From JAUWMI01 sp964454265 (GTDB lineage Bacteria; Sumerlaeota; Sumerlaeia; MWCT01; JAUWMI01), in the NCBI GenBank assembly GCA_964454265.1, contig CAYVXD010000164.1, forward strand, positions 1 through 8,128: a stretch of 8,128 nucleotides of DNA, written 5' to 3'. Made by a program: the position numbers and the translations under genes. How positions within the stretch are numbered: position 1 is the stretch's first letter; each line of letters starts with the position of its first letter. Positions 5,438 through 8,128 of the stretch are shown here, piece by piece. The notes beneath the pieces are model-generated. The model was given only the letters and a program-made list of their open reading frames with translations, was not told where the DNA came from and did not search any database.

Positions 5438-5566
5438 TCTGCTATCTCAGGTATGAAAAGAAGGCGTTGATTTTTTTGTCTACTATGTGAGAAATTAATT
5501 GACTTGCCTCACACAAAAATAAGAAAGTTTTCAGAAGTGACCGCGTATTTTAGCCCTTCTGCGCGT

Positions 5567-5642
<76 letters not shown>

Positions 5643-5852
5643 CTTCATTTCTATAATGCCAGTGAATACTACCTGTACTATTTGCTCTGCACCTCCAGGT
5701 TTTTCCCCTTGATGGTCGAATAGGGCCGCAAGTTTTGCTTCTAACCTCGGAACACTCAACCCTGAAACCCCAGTTCCGCTAAATGGTAATAACGATCTTA
5801 AGGATAGAGACGTCTTGACAACATCACTTTTTCCTTGAACATGTTGGCCTGG

Positions 5853-5898
5853 CTGCGATAGGAGTCAAAGGTGTAAAACGACATGACTCTGCGATAGG
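5853..5898. promoter_or_regulatory. Nested direct and inverted repeats upstream of the DUF507 pair
   Basis: CTGCGATAGG occurs at 5853-5862 and 5889-5898. Between and touching them lie GAGTCA (5862-5867) and TGACTC (5884-5889), an inverted pair with a 16-nt spacer. The block ends 13 nt before ATG 5912, where an operator or leader structure could act. A TTGACA (5815-5820) lies further upstream without a clear -10. Otherwise I see no gene in 5643-5911. Confidence 0.35.
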
Positions 5899-5911
5899 TG
5901 CGAAGGGCTCA

Positions 5912-6193
5912 ATGAGATTACGTGACGAAAAGATCGCCAGTCTGGCTGCTCAGATGCTTGAGGATCTGAAGGCCAATGCTGACGTGCAACTGGTGGTGGA
6001 AGAAGCTGAGGTTTTGCACGAAATGCGCCGGGTATTCACAGAGGATTTGAAGGCCGAGGATGCACTGGATGAAGAGGTACGGAAAATTCTGTCAAAACAC
6101 ATTGACCGTATTCATCACGAAGGATTGGATTACTCGATTCTATTCCGGCGCACCAAGCAAAAGTTGATTCGCGAGCGAGGACTTAAAATCTAG
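5912..6193 (+). CDS. DUF507 family protein, first of a tandem pair, 93 aa
   Basis: A small, charged, all-helical protein that begins MRLRDEKIASLAAQML, the usual DUF507 opening, and carries the family's acidic centre EDLKAEDALDEEVRKIL (44-60) and basic C-terminus (RRTKQKLIRERG). It has no membrane segment or signal peptide, so it is probably cytoplasmic. The family has no established function. GAAGGG lies 6 nt before ATG 5912 as a moderate ribosome-binding site. It aligns with the next gene over its full 93 residues without a gap. The 96-nt spacing suggests one transcript. Confidence 0.85.
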   Translation: MRLRDEKIASLAAQMLEDLKANADVQLVVEEAEVLHEMRRVFTEDLKAEDALDEEVRKILSKHIDRIHHEGLDYSILFRRTKQKLIRERGLKI

Positions 6194-6289
6194 TTGCTCC
6201 AGAGCACGATCACGCTTCTGCACTGGCCTCCGAGCGTGTTCTGGACCGTGCCTAGCGACTCCTGAAACTCTTCCGCAGGAGGCACTAAC

Positions 6290-6571
6290 ATGCGATTATC
6301 CGCAGATCGGATCGACACTATTTGTTCCAAAATTTGTAATGCGTTGCTCAAGAAAAAACTAATCAAATATAAGGGCCTGCCCAACGCGCTGGTCACCCGG
6401 TTGGCCCGGATCGTAATTGCCGACCTTGCCACAGAAGATGAGATTGACGCGGAAGTGGAAAGCATGATTGAGTCAATGAAACGGCGCATTCCCAGGTATA
6501 GTGCTGAGTGGAATTCAATTTTTGTGCAGAAGAAAGAAGAATTTGCCAAACGCCGAAACTACATCCTATGA
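6290..6571 (+). CDS. DUF507 family protein, second of a tandem pair, 93 aa
   Basis: Opens MRLSADRIDTICSKI and has the same acidic motif (ADLATEDEIDAEVESMI, 44-60) at the same residue numbers as its upstream neighbour. It then has the typical RIPRYSAEWNSIF (67-78) of standard DUF507 proteins, whereas the first copy has the more divergent RIHHEGLDYSILF. This copy is therefore nearer the family norm. The start is fixed by AGGAGG (6277-6282), 7 nt before ATG. Function is unknown for the family. Confidence 0.88.
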   Translation: MRLSADRIDTICSKICNALLKKKLIKYKGLPNALVTRLARIVIADLATEDEIDAEVESMIESMKRRIPRYSAEWNSIFVQKKEEFAKRRNYIL

Positions 6572-6731
6572 GGCCTGCTACTGTGTAAGGCATCGGTTAA
6601 CATTTCGACCTGCTCGCGTGCGGGGTTCAGATTATCGCTCTTGAAAGAGCCGTTGCGGTTCTGCCTGCTTATTTTCTTCCTCCTCCTTGTCCTTGTGCAA
6701 CTTCCCTGAGCGCAGAGAGTGAACTTCTGGT

Positions 6732-7976
6732 ATGATAAGAGGATATTCAATCAAACAGATCGCGCAGATTAGCCTCGCAAGCATGGGCGTGCTCATTCGA
6801 CTGGTGGTCATATATCCGCTAGGGCAGGTGCTGTACGCCATGCGCAGACTCTGGCCTCGGCGCGCTAGCCAAGGGCCTACTCCGTTGTTTCTCTACTCGC
6901 AAGTCGTCTGGCAGGAGGTCTGGCAGCGGCCGCAGGAATGTGCCATGCGGCTGTCGAACTATCGGCCGGTGATATTTTTCAGCCCTGTGCCTGTACACCG
7001 TCGCATTGACACGCTGACTCGCTGGCAACGCCACACGCGCATCCAGACACCTCATGGGCTCACGGTTGAAACACCGCTCATACTGCCGGGTGAATATAAA
7101 TCAGCGCTCATCTTTTACCTCAATCGTGCCCTGATCCTCAGCGAGATTCGCCTGCTCCTTTTTCGGACCGGCAGCGTGATTTTTGCCACAAACAGCCCCT
7201 TCGTTGATTATCTGGCAAAGAAGCTCGATTTTGATAAGATCGTCTATGACGTAATAGACGAATTCATCGCCTTCAGCTGGGCGCCACCACGCTCAGCCCA
7301 GATGGAACGCTATATACTGGAACACGCTGATGTTGTCTTTACAGGAACCCACACGCTTTACGAGAAAAAGAAGCCGCTGCACTCAAATATTCATTTCATT
7401 CCCTGCGGGGTGGATTTTCAGCTTTTTCAGAACGACAGCACAATGCCGGTGCCAGCTGACATCCGCTCGATCCCGAAGCCGATCGCTGGATATATCGGCA
7501 CGCTCAGCGAACGTATTGATCTGGAACTGATTGAGCGCCTGGCAGATCGCTACCCGAACGTCTCGATTGTTTTCGTCGGCCCCATTCATGGCAAACTCGG
7601 CACTCCTCCCAAGCGCTCAAATATTTACTATCTGGGACTGAAGCCGCATGAGGAAATTCCGGTGTATGTGCGGGAGTTCGACCTTGCCCTTATGCCGTTT
7701 CGCCTGACCGAAGCGGCGCTCTCCATCAATCCGGTAAAGACGCTCGAGTACCTGGCCGCTGGCAAAGTAGTGATCTCCACCGCAATCCCGGATGTCGAGC
7801 GCTTTTATGGCAACGTCGTGCAGATTGCCCGCTCACACGAGGAATTTATTTCGCTGGTGGGCCAGTGCCTTCAGCACGATAATACAACATTGATCAACCG
7901 AGGAATTGAAATGGCGAGAAGGCAATCCTGGGATGCTATGGCCGAGCGGATGGAAGCTTTGCTGCGCCAGGCGTAG
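6732..7976 (+). CDS. GT4-like glycosyltransferase, membrane-associated, 414 aa
   Basis: A GT-B-fold glycosyltransferase, probably transferring an activated sugar in cell-surface polysaccharide synthesis. Seen: a hydrophobic/amphipathic N-terminal segment (10-36) likely to bind the inner membrane; W-Q-x-V-W-Q-RPQE (60-69), a signature of this TuaH-like subgroup; VYDVIDEFIAF (171-181); HADVVFTGTHTLYEKK (198-213); HFIPCGVDF (221-229); GYIGTLSERIDLELI (253-267) opening the C-terminal nucleotide-binding domain; VFVGP (280-284); YYLGLKPHEEIPVYVREFDLALMPF (299-323); and NPVKTLEYLAAGKVVIST (333-350), with Glu339 in the nucleotide-sugar position. The first Glu of the classical E-x7-E pair appears to be Ser331. 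SWDAMAERM closes the fold. Donor and acceptor are unknown. ATG 6732 has no clear Shine-Dalgarno; Met18 (6783) is an alternative. The 160-nt pyrimidine-rich gap before it suggests its own transcript. Confidence 0.85.
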   Translation: MIRGYSIKQIAQISLASMGVLIRLVVIYPLGQVLYAMRRLWPRRASQGPTPLFLYSQVVWQEVWQRPQECAMRLSNYRPVIFFSPVPVHRRIDTLTRWQRHTRIQTPHGLTVETPLILPGEYKSALIFYLNRALILSEIRLLLFRTGSVIFATNSPFVDYLAKKLDFDKIVYDVIDEFIAFSWAPPRSAQMERYILEHADVVFTGTHTLYEKKKPLHSNIHFIPCGVDFQLFQNDSTMPVPADIRSIPKPIAGYIGTLSERIDLELIERLADRYPNVSIVFVGPIHGKLGTPPKRSNIYYLGLKPHEEIPVYVREFDLALMPFRLTEAALSINPVKTLEYLAAGKVVISTAIPDVERFYGNVVQIARSHEEFISLVGQCLQHDNTTLINRGIEMARRQSWDAMAERMEALLRQA

Positions 7977-8024
7977 CTCAGGTATGGGCAACGGTTGACC
8001 GATATTTTTAAGCAGGAGCTAACT

Positions 8025-8060
8025 GAGCAGTCGGGGAGTTTTCTATAACGCCGACTGCTC
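8025..8060 (+). terminator. Possible terminator hairpin after the glycosyltransferase gene
   Basis: GAGCAGTCGG (8025-8034) and CCGACTGCTC (8051-8060) are a perfect 10-bp inverted repeat with a 16-nt loop, 48 nt after the stop codon. No T-run follows, so it is not a textbook Rho-independent terminator; it may instead be part of the repeat that abuts it. Confidence 0.4.
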
Positions 8061-8092
8061 ATCCTGAGGAGCAAAGCGACGAAGGATCTTAC
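8059..8092. repeat. Probable dispersed repeat (TCATCCTGAGGAGC...GAAGGATCT type)
   Basis: The stretch from TCATCCTGAGGAGC through AAAGCGACGAAGGATCTTA resembles an intergenic repeat I know from many bacterial and metagenomic genomes. It has the imperfect dyad ATCCT...AGGAT at its ends. Only one copy lies in this window, so the call rests on recognition rather than on internal comparison. A high-copy repeat here would explain why the contig stops soon after. Confidence 0.45.
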
Positions 8093-8128
8093 TCCTATAA
8101 TGACTAATGATATGAGAAATAGATTAGG

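Noticed and set aside
5798..5884. Minus-strand 28-codon frame starting MSFYTFDSYRSQ
   Set aside because: Too short, no ribosome-binding site, overlaps the repeat block before DUF507, and matches no family I know. It could be a gene remnant but nothing shows it.

Overview
The window is one end of a metagenomic or draft-genome contig from a Gram-negative (diderm) bacterium. The diderm call rests on a lipoprotein with an OmpA-type peptidoglycan-binding domain. Two adjacent DUF507 genes, an RCC1-repeat protein with 39-residue repeats, a LeuT-like transporter and abundant hairpin repeats fit an uncultivated lineage of the kind recovered as metagenome bins (Acidobacteriota, Desulfobacterota-like or candidate phyla such as Hydrogenedentota). 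The sequence alone does not let me name the phylum. The first 54 bases are not biological: they match the Illumina P7/index/read-2 adapter.

Layout. 57-302 (+) is the 3' end of an RCC1-repeat protein. 389-1282 (+) encodes a caspase/CHAT-like cysteine protease candidate with a visible His-Cys dyad. In the same frame after its stop, 1391-1543 looks like the orphan C-terminus of a secreted beta-sandwich protein. A minus-strand module follows: a LeuT-family Na+-coupled amino-acid transporter (1915-3522), then a 63-residue single-pass membrane protein (1641-1832) that is probably its small accessory subunit. Two inverted copies of a ~100 bp multi-hairpin element (1548-1644 and 3864-3968) flank this module. 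Three short GTAG-hairpin repeats sit at the transporter's 3' end and supply part of its last residues and its stop codon.

The right half is on the plus strand: an OmpA-family lipoprotein (4283-5149), a possible 46-residue ORF containing a perfect 28-bp palindrome, tRNA-Ala(CGC) at 5567-5642, two tandem DUF507 genes (5912-6193, 6290-6571) and a GT4-like glycosyltransferase (6732-7976). A 10-bp-stem hairpin and a probable dispersed repeat follow near the end.

How the genes relate. The transporter and small protein form a clear functional pair. The other genes are ordinary singletons with envelope or unknown roles. I see no complete defence or biosynthetic system. The most interesting signals are (a) several repeat classes that carry GTAG at a hairpin edge, as REP elements mobilised by RAYT transposases do, and that reach into gene 3' ends; (b) the orphan caspase/CHAT-like protease; and (c) the LeuT homologue with changed substrate-pocket residues and its small partner.
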